In this document: one piece after another, positions 8,591-16,978 of the stretch
How the letters are laid out: each line of letters opens with the position of its first letter
Position numbering within the stretch: position 1 is the stretch's first letter
Assembly: GCA_903824665.1 (NCBI GenBank)
Contig: CAIJXT010000003.1
Location: forward strand, 1-64,000
Source: an uncultured Bacteroidota bacterium
Lineage (GTDB): Bacteria; Bacteroidota; Bacteroidia; Chitinophagales; Chitinophagaceae
Length of the DNA stretch: 64,000 nt
Reading direction: 5' to 3'
Position numbers and translations under genes: made by a program
The notes under the pieces: generated by a model
Seen by the model: the letters and a program-made list of their open reading frames with translations, nothing else
Database searches by the model: none
Told to the model about the DNA's origin: nothing

Positions 8591-8944
8591 ATGGCAACCA
8601 TGAATCTGGAAGACATAAGAGCACATTGTATTGCAAAAGAGCATGTAGAGGAGTGCTTCCCTTTTGATGAAGATACGCTGGTGTTTAAGGTAAACGGAAA
8701 GATGTTTCTGTTAATGGGCTTGACGGATCATCCTTTGCAGATAAATGTGAAGTGCGACCCGGAGCGTGCATTGCTACTCCGCGATGAGTATACAAATGTC
8801 CTGCCAGGGTATCACATGAACAAAAAGCACTGGAATACGATTGTGATCAATAATGTGATGAGCCGTAAGATGATCATGGAACAGATAGATCATTCGTATG
8901 ATCTGGTAAAGGGAGGTAACAGTAAAAGGAAAAAGGAAAAATAA
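8591..8944 (+). CDS. MmcQ/YjbR-family protein
   Basis: A 117-aa protein. I chose the ATG at 8591 (MATMNLEDIRAHC); a start at 8522 would overlap rpoN and add 23 unlikely residues. The pattern is that of the MmcQ/YjbR double-wing fold: LEDIRAHCIAKEHVEECFPFDEDTLVFKVNGKMF at the start, then LLRDEYTNVLPGYHMNKKHWNTIV and a C-terminal DHSYDLV. Members have a CyaY-like fold and are often annotated as DNA-binding, but their role is poorly defined. It begins 35 bp after rpoN on the same strand and may be cotranscribed. The C-terminus is Lys-rich. Confidence 0.85.
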   Translation: MATMNLEDIRAHCIAKEHVEECFPFDEDTLVFKVNGKMFLLMGLTDHPLQINVKCDPERALLLRDEYTNVLPGYHMNKKHWNTIVINNVMSRKMIMEQIDHSYDLVKGGNSKRKKEK

Positions 8945-8989
8945 CGGAACCGGAAGTGGTTTGGCTTAGCACAAAAATCAGTTTGCAGC

Positions 8990-9655
8990 ATGACAAGAAG
9001 TGTACTATTTAGCATTGTGTTTTTATTGACTATTGCAACAAATGTTTCAGCACAAACGTTGATACCATTCAGGTACACTTCTGAAGACGAAAACAAATTG
9101 CTGAAAGAAAATGATTCGGTGCGATTCTATGCAGCCACCGGCGATACAAGTGCGGCTGTAACAATCAATGAAGAAACACTGTACTACAAACAGGTCTACA
9201 AACGCTCGCGTAAAAAGATCATGGCGGAAGGCGGCATAGTAGCCGAGGGCGAAGGGTACAAGCAACAGGGTAACTGGATACAATACCACCCCAATGGCAA
9301 AAAGCAGATTGAAGGTAGCTATCATCATGGCAAACCTGTAGGTCAGTGGTCTGAGTTTTATGCTGATGGCACATTGAAGCTTCTGTATCATTATGCTATC
9401 ATCAGCGACAAGGACGGTATGAATACCTGCATTTCGGGCGAGTACAAGGAGTATTTCCCAGATGGGAAACTGAAAATTTCAGGGTTCTATTCTGCCGACC
9501 GGACCCGAAAAACAGATTCAGTAATTGTTGAAGATCCGGTATCAGGAAAACAGCTCAGCAAAACGGTATCCAAGTCGGTATATACTCCGCGAAAAGCAGC
9601 GTATTGGGAATACTATACTGAAGAAGGAGAATTGGAAAAGCGGGAGGAATTCTAA
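8990..9655 (+). CDS. Secreted MORN-variant (YwqK-like) repeat protein
   Basis: A 221-aa protein with a clear signal peptide ending ...TNVSAQ. The mature region has MORN-variant repeats of the form GNWIQYHPNGKKQIEGSYHHGKPVGQWSEFYADGTLK written as short beta hairpins, with a third unit GEYKEYFPDGKLKISGFY. Such proteins are often labelled YwqK-family antitoxins, but no toxin partner is present and export to the envelope argues against that label. The C-terminus repeats the motif once more (AAYWEYYTEEGELEKREEF). It lies 45 bp after the MmcQ-like gene. Likely an envelope protein; function unknown. Confidence 0.75.
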   Translation: MTRSVLFSIVFLLTIATNVSAQTLIPFRYTSEDENKLLKENDSVRFYAATGDTSAAVTINEETLYYKQVYKRSRKKIMAEGGIVAEGEGYKQQGNWIQYHPNGKKQIEGSYHHGKPVGQWSEFYADGTLKLLYHYAIISDKDGMNTCISGEYKEYFPDGKLKISGFYSADRTRKTDSVIVEDPVSGKQLSKTVSKSVYTPRKAAYWEYYTEEGELEKREEF

Positions 9656-9685
9656 TGTCTTGTAACACTTTGGTAACTTTATGCC

Positions 9686-10351
9686 ATGTGTGATTTTTTC
9701 CGCCATGTGCTTTTCATGTCTTTTATTCTTTTGAGCGCACACGTGGCAATTGCACAATTTGATGATACCGAAAATCCGAAACCATTTGTTGGCGGGCTTT
9801 CGGGTGGAATTAATCTGGCACAGGTTGACGGTGACCGTTACTTCGGATTCAATAAACCGGGAGTGAGTGCCGGTGGATTTGTACGTATCAATTTTACCAC
9901 ACGGTGGAGTGCCTGTTTAGAGTTTCTTTATTCGCAGAAGGGCAGCCGTGGCGATGCGTACATTGAGTCGTCTTACTTCGGCACCTATGTGGCCAGATGC
10001 CATATCGGGCTGAACTATATTGAGGTGCCGGTGACATTGCAACTGCGGAATAAGTTTTTCAATTCAGAAGCCGGTTTGTCTTATGCACGGCTGGTAAAAA
10101 CAAGTGAGTGGATTGTTGTTCAACCCTCTGTTCCAATCAACGAGGTAACCAACCGCTTTAACACTTCAGACTTCAACTATGTTTTCGGTATCAGCAGACG
10201 TGTACACAAGCACATCTTGGTCAACGCACGTTACCAGTATTCAATAGCAAGTATCCGGCCATCTGATCGAATTCCGCAGGGATATGGATATGGCAGCAGG
10301 GGGCAATTCAATAATCTGGTATCATTGCGTCTGCTGTATGAATTCCAGTAA
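9686..10351 (+). CDS. Outer-membrane beta-barrel protein (PorT-like family)
   Basis: A 221-aa protein with an N-terminal signal peptide ending near HVAIAQ. The mature part alternates hydrophobic and polar residues in ~10-residue strands with Gly-rich turns, for example GGLSGGINLAQV, GGFVRINFTTRWSACLEFLYSQKGS and YIEVPVTLQLRN, and ends in an aromatic residue pattern (VSLRLLYEFQ) typical of outer-membrane barrels. Size fits an 8-strand barrel. It resembles the C-terminal barrel of the 944-aa protein at 23033-25867 in strand pattern. It starts 30 bp after the MORN-variant gene. Ligand and role unknown. Confidence 0.8.
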   Translation: MCDFFRHVLFMSFILLSAHVAIAQFDDTENPKPFVGGLSGGINLAQVDGDRYFGFNKPGVSAGGFVRINFTTRWSACLEFLYSQKGSRGDAYIESSYFGTYVARCHIGLNYIEVPVTLQLRNKFFNSEAGLSYARLVKTSEWIVVQPSVPINEVTNRFNTSDFNYVFGISRRVHKHILVNARYQYSIASIRPSDRIPQGYGYGSRGQFNNLVSLRLLYEFQ

Positions 10352-10414
10352 CAAAGACCAACATCGACTTTCTCTTTTTTTCTCTCGCAAAGTAGCTGTA
10401 CTTTCAATTTCAGA

Positions 10415-11104
10415 ATGAGCGAAAATAAGAGCATAAAAAACTGGTCTGAGGATGAAAGGCCGCGCGAAAAAATGCTGCAAAAGGGAGCTGCATCACTTTC
10501 GGATGCGGAACTGATAGGGATACTCATTGCCAGCGGCACTAAGGAGCGATCGGCCATAGGCCTTGCACGCGATGTGCTGGACCTTGCCGGCAACAATCTC
10601 CGTGAATTGGGACGGCTATCAGTAAAGGAGTTGCAAAAGATTAAGGGCATTGGCTCGGCGCGGGCAATCACGATAGGTGCTGCAATGGAATTGGGACGCA
10701 GGCGGCAAGTAAGTGAGGGGCTTGAGCGAACATCAATAAAACGCAGCATAGACGCGGTTCCGGTGATTATGCCACTACTTCAGGATCTGGGTCATGAGGT
10801 ATTTTGTGTATTGTATCTCAACACTGCCGGCAAGTTGATCAGAACAGAAACACTGAGCAGCGGCGGGTTATCAGCGACTGTAGCCGATGTGAGGATGATA
10901 CTCAAAAACTGTCTGCTGTATGGAGCCAGCCAGATTATAGTTGCGCACAACCATCCGTCCGGAAATAAACAACCCAGCCATGCCGACATAGCACTGACCA
11001 AGAAGATAGAAGAAGCTGCATCTGTCATGGATATCAAGCTGCTGGACCATATTATAATAGCAGGGCACGAATACCTGAGTCTTGCTGACGAAGGGCTGAT
11101 CTAG
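10415..11104 (+). CDS. radC: RadC-family JAB-domain protein
   Basis: A 229-aa RadC (UPF0758) protein. The N-terminus (IKNWSEDERPREKMLQKGAASLSDAELIGILI) is the family hallmark and includes a helix-hairpin-helix-like region ELQKIKGIGSARA. The C-terminal JAB/MPN domain has the metal site HNHPSGNKQPSHAD (H-x-H...S..D), expected to bind zinc as in JAMM peptidases. Historically linked to DNA repair, the family's actual biochemical role is unsettled. It has intergenic space of 63 bp upstream, so it may have its own promoter. Confidence 0.93.
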   Translation: MSENKSIKNWSEDERPREKMLQKGAASLSDAELIGILIASGTKERSAIGLARDVLDLAGNNLRELGRLSVKELQKIKGIGSARAITIGAAMELGRRRQVSEGLERTSIKRSIDAVPVIMPLLQDLGHEVFCVLYLNTAGKLIRTETLSSGGLSATVADVRMILKNCLLYGASQIIVAHNHPSGNKQPSHADIALTKKIEEAASVMDIKLLDHIIIAGHEYLSLADEGLI

Positions 11105-11256
11105 TGTTGGCAGGCGTGGCCACTTATTCAGCGCTTAGGCTCCCTCCATCTTTGGCAATTAGTGCTACCTATAGCTTGCGTCATTGGAAACATTGCTAAC
11201 GCTATAATTTTCTTATTTTTACTAACCGGTAAACCGGCACAAAACGCAAAAAATCT

Positions 11257-12030
11257 ATGAGGATTATCACTTACAATGTAAACGGTATCAGAAGCGCTGC
11301 TAAAAAGGGATTCATTGAGTGGATCAGAAGCAACCCTGCAGATGTGATCTGCCTGCAAGAGATCAAGGCGAATAAAGAAGATGTGCCCGTAGCCGACATC
11401 AATGCTGCAGGTTATGAGGTCTATTCATTTTCGGCGCAAAAGAAGGGCTACAGCGGCGTAGCAATACTCACCCGTATTAAACCCACTAATGTGACCCATG
11501 GCAATGGGATGCTACAAAGCGATACAGAAGGCCGTGTTATAACAGCTGATTTTGGTGACATCACGCTGATCAATGCATATTTCCCGAGCGGGACAAGTGG
11601 TGATGACCGGCAAACTTACAAGTATCAATGGCTGGATGAGTTCTTCAACTATATTAATGAAGTACGGCAAACGAGAAAGAAAGTAATCGTTTGCGGCGAC
11701 TACAATATTTGCCATAAGCCTATAGATATTCATGACCCAGTACGTAACAAAAACTATACCGGATTTCTGCCGGAGGAGCGTGCATGGATGGACAGACTTT
11801 TCGAAAATGGATTTGTCGATACCTTCCGCCATTTCAATAAGGAACCGCACCAATATACCTGGTGGAGTGCATTCGCAAATGCAAGAGGTAATAACAAGGG
11901 CTGGCGGATAGACTACATCAATGTTACAGAGGCACTTGCCGACAAACTGAAACACGCTGAGATCCTGCCACACGTGGTCCACTCTGATCATTGCCCCGTG
12001 TTTCTGGAGCTTGCAGTGAAAGTAAAGTGA
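11257..12030 (+). CDS. xth: Exodeoxyribonuclease III / AP endonuclease
   Basis: A 257-aa ExoIII-family enzyme that cleaves DNA 5' to abasic sites and degrades 3' ends. Family motifs are visible: YNVNGIRSA at the start, CLQEIKA with the metal-binding Glu, INAYFPSG, CGDYNICH with the catalytic Asp and Asn, WRIDYI, and HSDHCPV with the catalytic His near the end. Length and order are normal. It lies 152 bp after radC and ends at a bidirectional terminator shared with glmM. Confidence 0.94.
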   Translation: MRIITYNVNGIRSAAKKGFIEWIRSNPADVICLQEIKANKEDVPVADINAAGYEVYSFSAQKKGYSGVAILTRIKPTNVTHGNGMLQSDTEGRVITADFGDITLINAYFPSGTSGDDRQTYKYQWLDEFFNYINEVRQTRKKVIVCGDYNICHKPIDIHDPVRNKNYTGFLPEERAWMDRLFENGFVDTFRHFNKEPHQYTWWSAFANARGNNKGWRIDYINVTEALADKLKHAEILPHVVHSDHCPVFLELAVKVK

Positions 12031-12047
12031 TGCTACAAACTACATGA

Positions 12048-12079
12048 AAGGGAGCCGCAATATATGATGCGGCTCCCTT
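12048..12079. terminator. Bidirectional terminator between xth and glmM
   Basis: A 12-bp perfect inverted repeat, AAGGGAGCCGCA (12048-12059) and TGCGGCTCCCTT (12068-12079), with an 8-nt loop. It sits between two convergent genes and is GC-rich with T/A edges. Confidence 0.8.
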
Positions 12080-12099
12080 CTCATTTGTCAATGTTGTTG

Positions 12100-13482
12100 C
12101 TACGACATCATTTCCCGGATGTCGCTCATTATGCGCTGGGCCAGTTCGTTGGCGGTGGTTTCAGATCCGCTCTCGGAGTAGATACGAATAATAGGCTCGG
12201 TGTTGGAGGTGCGGAGGTGTACCCAATTGTTGTCGAAATCGATTCTCAGACCGTCTTCGGTATTGATGGGCTGGCTGCTGTATTTTGCTTTGATCTTTTC
12301 AAAAATCGCCTTCACGTCAACGTCTTCGCGGAGTTCGATTTTATTCTTGGATATGAAGTAGTTGGGGTAAGTGCCGCGCAACTGCTTTACCGATTTCCCG
12401 GACTTAGCGAGGTGGGTAAGGAACAGGGCGATACCGATGAGCGCGTCGCGGCCGTAGTGTAGTTCGGGCACAATGACACCGCCGTTGCCTTCACCACCAA
12501 TCACAGCACCTACATCCTTCATTTTCCGCACTACATTGACCTCTCCCACAGCACTTGGGAAGTATTGCCCTCCATGTTTCTCGGTCACGTCGCGCAGGGC
12601 GCGGGTGGAGGACAGATTGGACACGGTGTTTCCGGGTTTGTGGGTGAGTATGTAGTCGGCAATTGCTACTAGTGTATATTCCTCTCCAAAAAGGCTACCA
12701 TCTTCGCAAACAAAGCACAGGCGATCCACATCAGGGTCTACAGCGATGCCGAGTGTGGCGTTGCTGTCTGCAACGGTGGTACATAGCTCTACGAGGTTCT
12801 CTGGCAACGGCTCGGGATTGTGGGCGAAGTGGCCTGTGACTTCCTTATTGATGACGATGATGTCGGTAACGCCCAATGCAGAGAGCAGTGGTGGTACCGA
12901 TATGGCTCCGGTAGAGTTGACGGCATCAACCACTACTTTGTAGTTCATGGCGGCAATAGCGCTCACATCTACCAGTGGGTGTTGCAGTATGATGTCAATG
13001 TGTTTCTGTATGTATGAATCATCGGTGGTAGCTGTGCCGATATCGTCGATAGCGGCATAGGTGACATCACCTTTCTCTGCATAGTCGAGTATCCACTGGC
13101 CTTCGGCAGCGTTAAGGAATTCGCCATCTTTATTGAGCAGCTTGAGTGCGTTCCACTCTTTGGGGTTGTGACTGGCGGTGAGGATAATGCCACCGGCAGC
13201 ATGCTCTAGTTTTACAGCCATCTCGACCGTTGGTGTGGTACTGAGCCCGAGATCGACAACGGTGCAGCCAATGCTCTGGAGTGTTGCCACAACGATATCG
13301 CGGACCATGGCACCGGAGATACGGCCGTCTCTGCCGATTATTATTTTTTTGTTATCGCCCTGAGTGGCTATCCATGCGCCATATGCGGTGGTGAACTTCA
13401 CGAGGTCGACGGGAGTGAGGCTCTTACCCGGTACGCCACCGATAGTACCTCTGATACCTGAAATAGATTTGATGAGTGCCAT
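12100..13482 (-). CDS. glmM: Phosphoglucosamine mutase
   Basis: A 460-aa alpha-D-phosphohexomutase. I chose the ATG giving MALIKSISGIRGTIGG; the open frame runs 96 codons further upstream through the terminator and into the neighbouring gene, without family homology. The active-site phosphoserine loop is TASHNPKEWNALK, the metal-binding loop DPDVDRLC, the sugar loop EGNGGVI, and the C-terminal phosphate loop RTSNTEPIIRIYSES. This layout fits GlmM, which makes glucosamine-1-phosphate for peptidoglycan and LPS precursors. A phosphomannomutase cannot be fully excluded by sequence. It lies between two terminator hairpins, so it is probably monocistronic. Confidence 0.88.
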   Translation of the reverse strand: MALIKSISGIRGTIGGVPGKSLTPVDLVKFTTAYGAWIATQGDNKKIIIGRDGRISGAMVRDIVVATLQSIGCTVVDLGLSTTPTVEMAVKLEHAAGGIILTASHNPKEWNALKLLNKDGEFLNAAEGQWILDYAEKGDVTYAAIDDIGTATTDDSYIQKHIDIILQHPLVDVSAIAAMNYKVVVDAVNSTGAISVPPLLSALGVTDIIVINKEVTGHFAHNPEPLPENLVELCTTVADSNATLGIAVDPDVDRLCFVCEDGSLFGEEYTLVAIADYILTHKPGNTVSNLSSTRALRDVTEKHGGQYFPSAVGEVNVVRKMKDVGAVIGGEGNGGVIVPELHYGRDALIGIALFLTHLAKSGKSVKQLRGTYPNYFISKNKIELREDVDVKAIFEKIKAKYSSQPINTEDGLRIDFDNNWVHLRTSNTEPIIRIYSESGSETTANELAQRIMSDIREMMS

Positions 13483-13552
13483 AAATGAATTTGTGTTGCG
13501 AAGATAACAATGATTGGCTGCACTCAAAAGCCGGTGATCAAGGACGGGCATG

Positions 13553-13586
13553 AAAAAGCCCCGCGACTGGTAGTGCGGGGCTTTTT
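13553..13586. terminator. Rho-independent terminator downstream of the type B adhesin
   Basis: AAAAAGCCCCGC (13553-13564) pairs with GCGGGGCTTTTT (13575-13586) over a 10-nt loop. A/T-tracts flank both sides, so it can work in either direction. It lies 19 bp past the stop of the gene ending at 13605 and upstream of glmM. Confidence 0.85.
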
Positions 13587-13604
13587 TATGACTATCGGAA
13601 GACG

Positions 13605-16600
13605 TTATCTTATCAATGTGACCTCTCCCTTTATGACCTTGTTGGTAGGGTGGCCCGGCCTTGCACAGATAACGGTGTAGTAATAAACACCCATATCCAT
13701 CTTCTGACCCTGATAGGTACCGTCCCAACCATGATCGAGGGTGGTAGAGTAGAAAATCTGCTCGCCCCAACGGTTGTAGATTCTGAACTCGAGCATATTG
13801 TGGAATGCAGAGCCAATCAACCTGAATTCATCGTTGAGTCCATCACCGTTAGGTGTGAATGCTGTAGGGATGAATTCTGTTTTGGAGCTATCCACCCTAA
13901 CAGTGATCCAGGCAGTATCGCGACAACCGTAGAAGTCCATACCGTAGACGGTATAAGTAGTGGTAACGGTAGGTGTAGCTATCGGGTTGTTGATATTTGG
14001 GTTATCGAGGCTACCATCGTTTGGTGTCCAGGTGTACAGGAATTCGCTATCTGAATTTAACTGTATACTGCTGCCATACAGGATCGTAACATCTTTGGTA
14101 ACCTGCGTAAGCTGCTTGGGCAGTGTAGAGTTCAGTGTCATCTGGTGTGTACCCTGACAGCCTTCGCCAGCCAATGTAGCCGTGATGGTGTATACAAAAA
14201 CACCTACACCTGTGAATGTTGGCGTATTGCCGGTAGTAGCACTGAGGTTACCAATACCTGCACCTGTCCATGCGTAAGAGTAGTCGTCGAGGCCTTCTAT
14301 ACCGGGCTTGTTGGTATAGGCATCAGCAAACAACTGGAGCGGCTGTGTAAGACAGAATGTAGTGTCTGACAGGGCACGGATGTAAGGCTGCAACACCAGT
14401 ATCTCTTTTTTGGTAGAGTCTACACAACCCAATGCATCGGTTACCTTCAACCTTACTGTGAAAGGACCTTCGAACGGATAGGTATGGTTGGCGGGTGCGC
14501 CGGTTGCGTTTGATTCGGTAGTGCCGTCGCCAAGATCCCAATCCCATGCAGCAATTGGCTGACCCGGAGTAGTAACATCGAAAGATGTGGAAGCGTCTAT
14601 TATAATACCCTGCTCGGTAATGTTACAGATGGTATCATCAGCAAAGCTGAAGTCGGCAGTAACACCGTGAGATACATCTACAGTCATTGTAGTGTCGTCT
14701 GTACAACCATTGGCGCTTCTTACTGTGAGCTTAACAGAATACTGTTTGTGGCCTGCGGTGTAGAGATGAAGCGGATTGCGATCGAAGCTGGTGAAGCCAT
14801 CGCCGAACGTCCATTCGTAAGTGCTGCCATTCCAGGAATAGTCTGTGAAAATAACAGTGTCGTTGGGGCAGCCCGGCATACGGTCGAACAGGTACTTAGC
14901 CCATGGGCCGGGTTTCACTTCAACACTGTCTTTGTTTTTACAACCATGTGTTGAGGTGGCCTCTACAACGTAGTAGCCCGCCATTGATGAGTCGAACGGT
15001 GCGATCATGGGGTTTTGCATGGTAGATGTGAAACCCACTGGACCGGTCCAGTCGAAGTCTGTACAAACCGAATCGGGATTGCAATAAAGATTGAGCGGGT
15101 TAACAACAGGCTTACAATTGGCCTGAGTGCTGGTGACAGCCAATACAGGCAATGCAAAGACAGCAACAGTTGTTTCGGACGTGTCTGGTATACCTGCTAC
15201 CGTTTTGATCACTTTGTACAAACCGGCGTCGGCCATTGTAGCCGGATATTTGTAAGTAGACTGCGTAACAGCAAATACTGCCGTAGACGGAGCCGGGCCA
15301 TACCAGCGGTAGGTAGCAGCTATAGAATCGCCGGGAGCATTGAAGAAGATCGTATCACCTACACAAGCATCGCTACTCTCTGCGCCATTGCAGGTGAGGA
15401 TGGTAAGGTAGAACACCTTGTTGTTGCAGGAAGACATGCCAAAGGCACTATCTGTACCAGTGATGGTGTAGGTAATAACAGGAGGCAATGAACCAACATT
15501 GATGGTGTTAACCACACCTGTGGTAGTAGCGAGGCCAGTACCAGGAGACCATGTCCATTTGCTCCAACTCCAGTTTTTGTCGCTACCGAAGTTGATATTG
15601 ACAGGGAGTGTGGTCATACCGGGATAGAGGCAAACGTCGAACGTATCGTAGTTGGGCGCAGGTGGTGCCACAACCGGGAACGGCGTACCGTTGACAACAA
15701 GTTGTGGATGCGGGAATGCCTGATCGAGACCAGCATCGTTGTTGAATACATAAGCGTATGAAACAATAGCACTGTCGCCGGGAGCGATGGTGCCAATATT
15801 GTACACCAGACCAATACCGATATCACCGGGATGATTCACGAAATCATAGTAATATGCGCCTGCAGAAGCAGCGGGAACTGTCTGGTTGTACATATCTGCG
15901 AAGTCAACCGCAGTAGACATAGACCATTGGTTGTAAATAAAGACTTTTGCACGGCAGTCGCGTGTACCGAGACCGAAGTAAGAAGCAGGACCTGTAGAAC
16001 TTGTAGCTCTTACCAGCACTCTGTGCTGTATATCATTCTGATACATGATCTGATTGTTGGTAGGGAAGCCACCACCAGCCCAGGTCTGGTTGTTATCTGG
16101 GTCGCATGAACGCAGATAGTACACTCCCGGCATTGCTGCGGCGGTAGTGTTTGTCATTACTGTGGTAATCACAACCCATGATGCCATGGTATCTATCCTT
16201 GTTTCCTGCCTTACCAGCATGCCGCCGCCAGAGGCTGTACCATTCCAGTTACAGATAGCTCTGCCACCGGCGTTGATATAACCGCCAACTGCGCTAATGG
16301 CCCCTGTAAGGGAACCACCCGCAGCACTGTTGAATGTACCAGGCACAAAGGCATGGGTACGACCGACATTAACCTGAAGTCCCCATCCTTCGAAAGGAGA
16401 TCCGGGATATGTATAGTCGCCCATGTACGGTGGCGCACCAACTGCCCAGCCGTCGAGACCATAATCGTATACTTCTGCAAGGTTACCTCCGGCAGGAGGT
16501 ATACCTGTACCAGACAGGTGAGGATGGTAACCAGCTGGTATTCCGGAGGCACCGAAAGCACCATTGCGCAGCACTCCTATTTCGAGGAAACTACCCTGCA

Positions 16601-16694
16601 AAAAGCAGTTGGTACCTGACAGCTGTGCAGATGAATTGGCGGCGTAGCCGAGAAGGAATAATGCAACAATTAATTTGAAGTAGCGTTTGTTCAT
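13605..16694 (-). CDS. Giant PKD-domain surface protein with gliding-motility/T9SS type B C-terminus
   Basis: A 1029-aa secreted protein. The signal peptide ends ...NSSAQ. Residues ~25-330 form an N-terminal domain (FLQGSFLEIGVLRNGAFG...PAGYHPH) shared with the protein at 30502-34308. Next come Ig-like/PKD modules: SCNNKVFYLTILTC, FRWYGPAP-type, and two clear PKD domains with YEWTFGDGFTS and WDWDLGDGTTES. The last ~90 residues (FIPTAFTPNGDGLNDEF...EFRIYNRWGEQIF...GWDGTYQGQ...GVYYY) are the CHU_C/gliding-motility-associated type B sorting domain, predicting export by T9SS and surface attachment. Probably an adhesin or matrix protein. It appears monocistronic with a terminator downstream. Confidence 0.9.
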   Translation of the reverse strand: MNKRYFKLIVALFLLGYAANSSAQLSGTNCFLQGSFLEIGVLRNGAFGASGIPAGYHPHLSGTGIPPAGGNLAEVYDYGLDGWAVGAPPYMGDYTYPGSPFEGWGLQVNVGRTHAFVPGTFNSAAGGSLTGAISAVGGYINAGGRAICNWNGTASGGGMLVRQETRIDTMASWVVITTVMTNTTAAAMPGVYYLRSCDPDNNQTWAGGGFPTNNQIMYQNDIQHRVLVRATSSTGPASYFGLGTRDCRAKVFIYNQWSMSTAVDFADMYNQTVPAASAGAYYYDFVNHPGDIGIGLVYNIGTIAPGDSAIVSYAYVFNNDAGLDQAFPHPQLVVNGTPFPVVAPPAPNYDTFDVCLYPGMTTLPVNINFGSDKNWSWSKWTWSPGTGLATTTGVVNTINVGSLPPVITYTITGTDSAFGMSSCNNKVFYLTILTCNGAESSDACVGDTIFFNAPGDSIAATYRWYGPAPSTAVFAVTQSTYKYPATMADAGLYKVIKTVAGIPDTSETTVAVFALPVLAVTSTQANCKPVVNPLNLYCNPDSVCTDFDWTGPVGFTSTMQNPMIAPFDSSMAGYYVVEATSTHGCKNKDSVEVKPGPWAKYLFDRMPGCPNDTVIFTDYSWNGSTYEWTFGDGFTSFDRNPLHLYTAGHKQYSVKLTVRSANGCTDDTTMTVDVSHGVTADFSFADDTICNITEQGIIIDASTSFDVTTPGQPIAAWDWDLGDGTTESNATGAPANHTYPFEGPFTVRLKVTDALGCVDSTKKEILVLQPYIRALSDTTFCLTQPLQLFADAYTNKPGIEGLDDYSYAWTGAGIGNLSATTGNTPTFTGVGVFVYTITATLAGEGCQGTHQMTLNSTLPKQLTQVTKDVTILYGSSIQLNSDSEFLYTWTPNDGSLDNPNINNPIATPTVTTTYTVYGMDFYGCRDTAWITVRVDSSKTEFIPTAFTPNGDGLNDEFRLIGSAFHNMLEFRIYNRWGEQIFYSTTLDHGWDGTYQGQKMDMGVYYYTVICARPGHPTNKVIKGEVTLIR

Positions 16695-16917
16695 ACTGTT
16701 ACTTTTTTTTAAGAACGCAAAGCAGTTTTAGCAAAAATCTGACCGGCGAACCCAATCAAATATAAATATATTCAAAACCAGCTAAAAAACCGAAAAACAA
16801 TGAAAAAAAATATTGTTCGAAATTTAACCTTGATTTCATTGTATTAGACAGAGAAACAGGCTGTTGTGGTTGGTTTGTCTATGAATATATATTAATTATA
16901 TGTTTAGTTATTTTAAA

Positions 16918-16959
16918 AAGGCCAGCTAAAAATTGCGAGGCAATATATCAGCCGGCCTT
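16918..16959 (-). terminator. Probable terminator downstream of the M13 peptidase
   Basis: AAGGCCAGCT (16918-16927) pairs with AGCCGGCCTT (16950-16959), ten positions with one mismatch and a long 22-nt loop. A T-run on the minus-strand side follows. It lies 20 bp past the peptidase stop. Confidence 0.5.
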
Positions 16960-16978
16960 CCTAATTATATTATATTAG

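Noticed and set aside
8990-9655. Antitoxin of a toxin-antitoxin pair (YwqK label)
   Set aside because: It has an export signal and no toxin gene beside it; the label reflects repeat similarity only.
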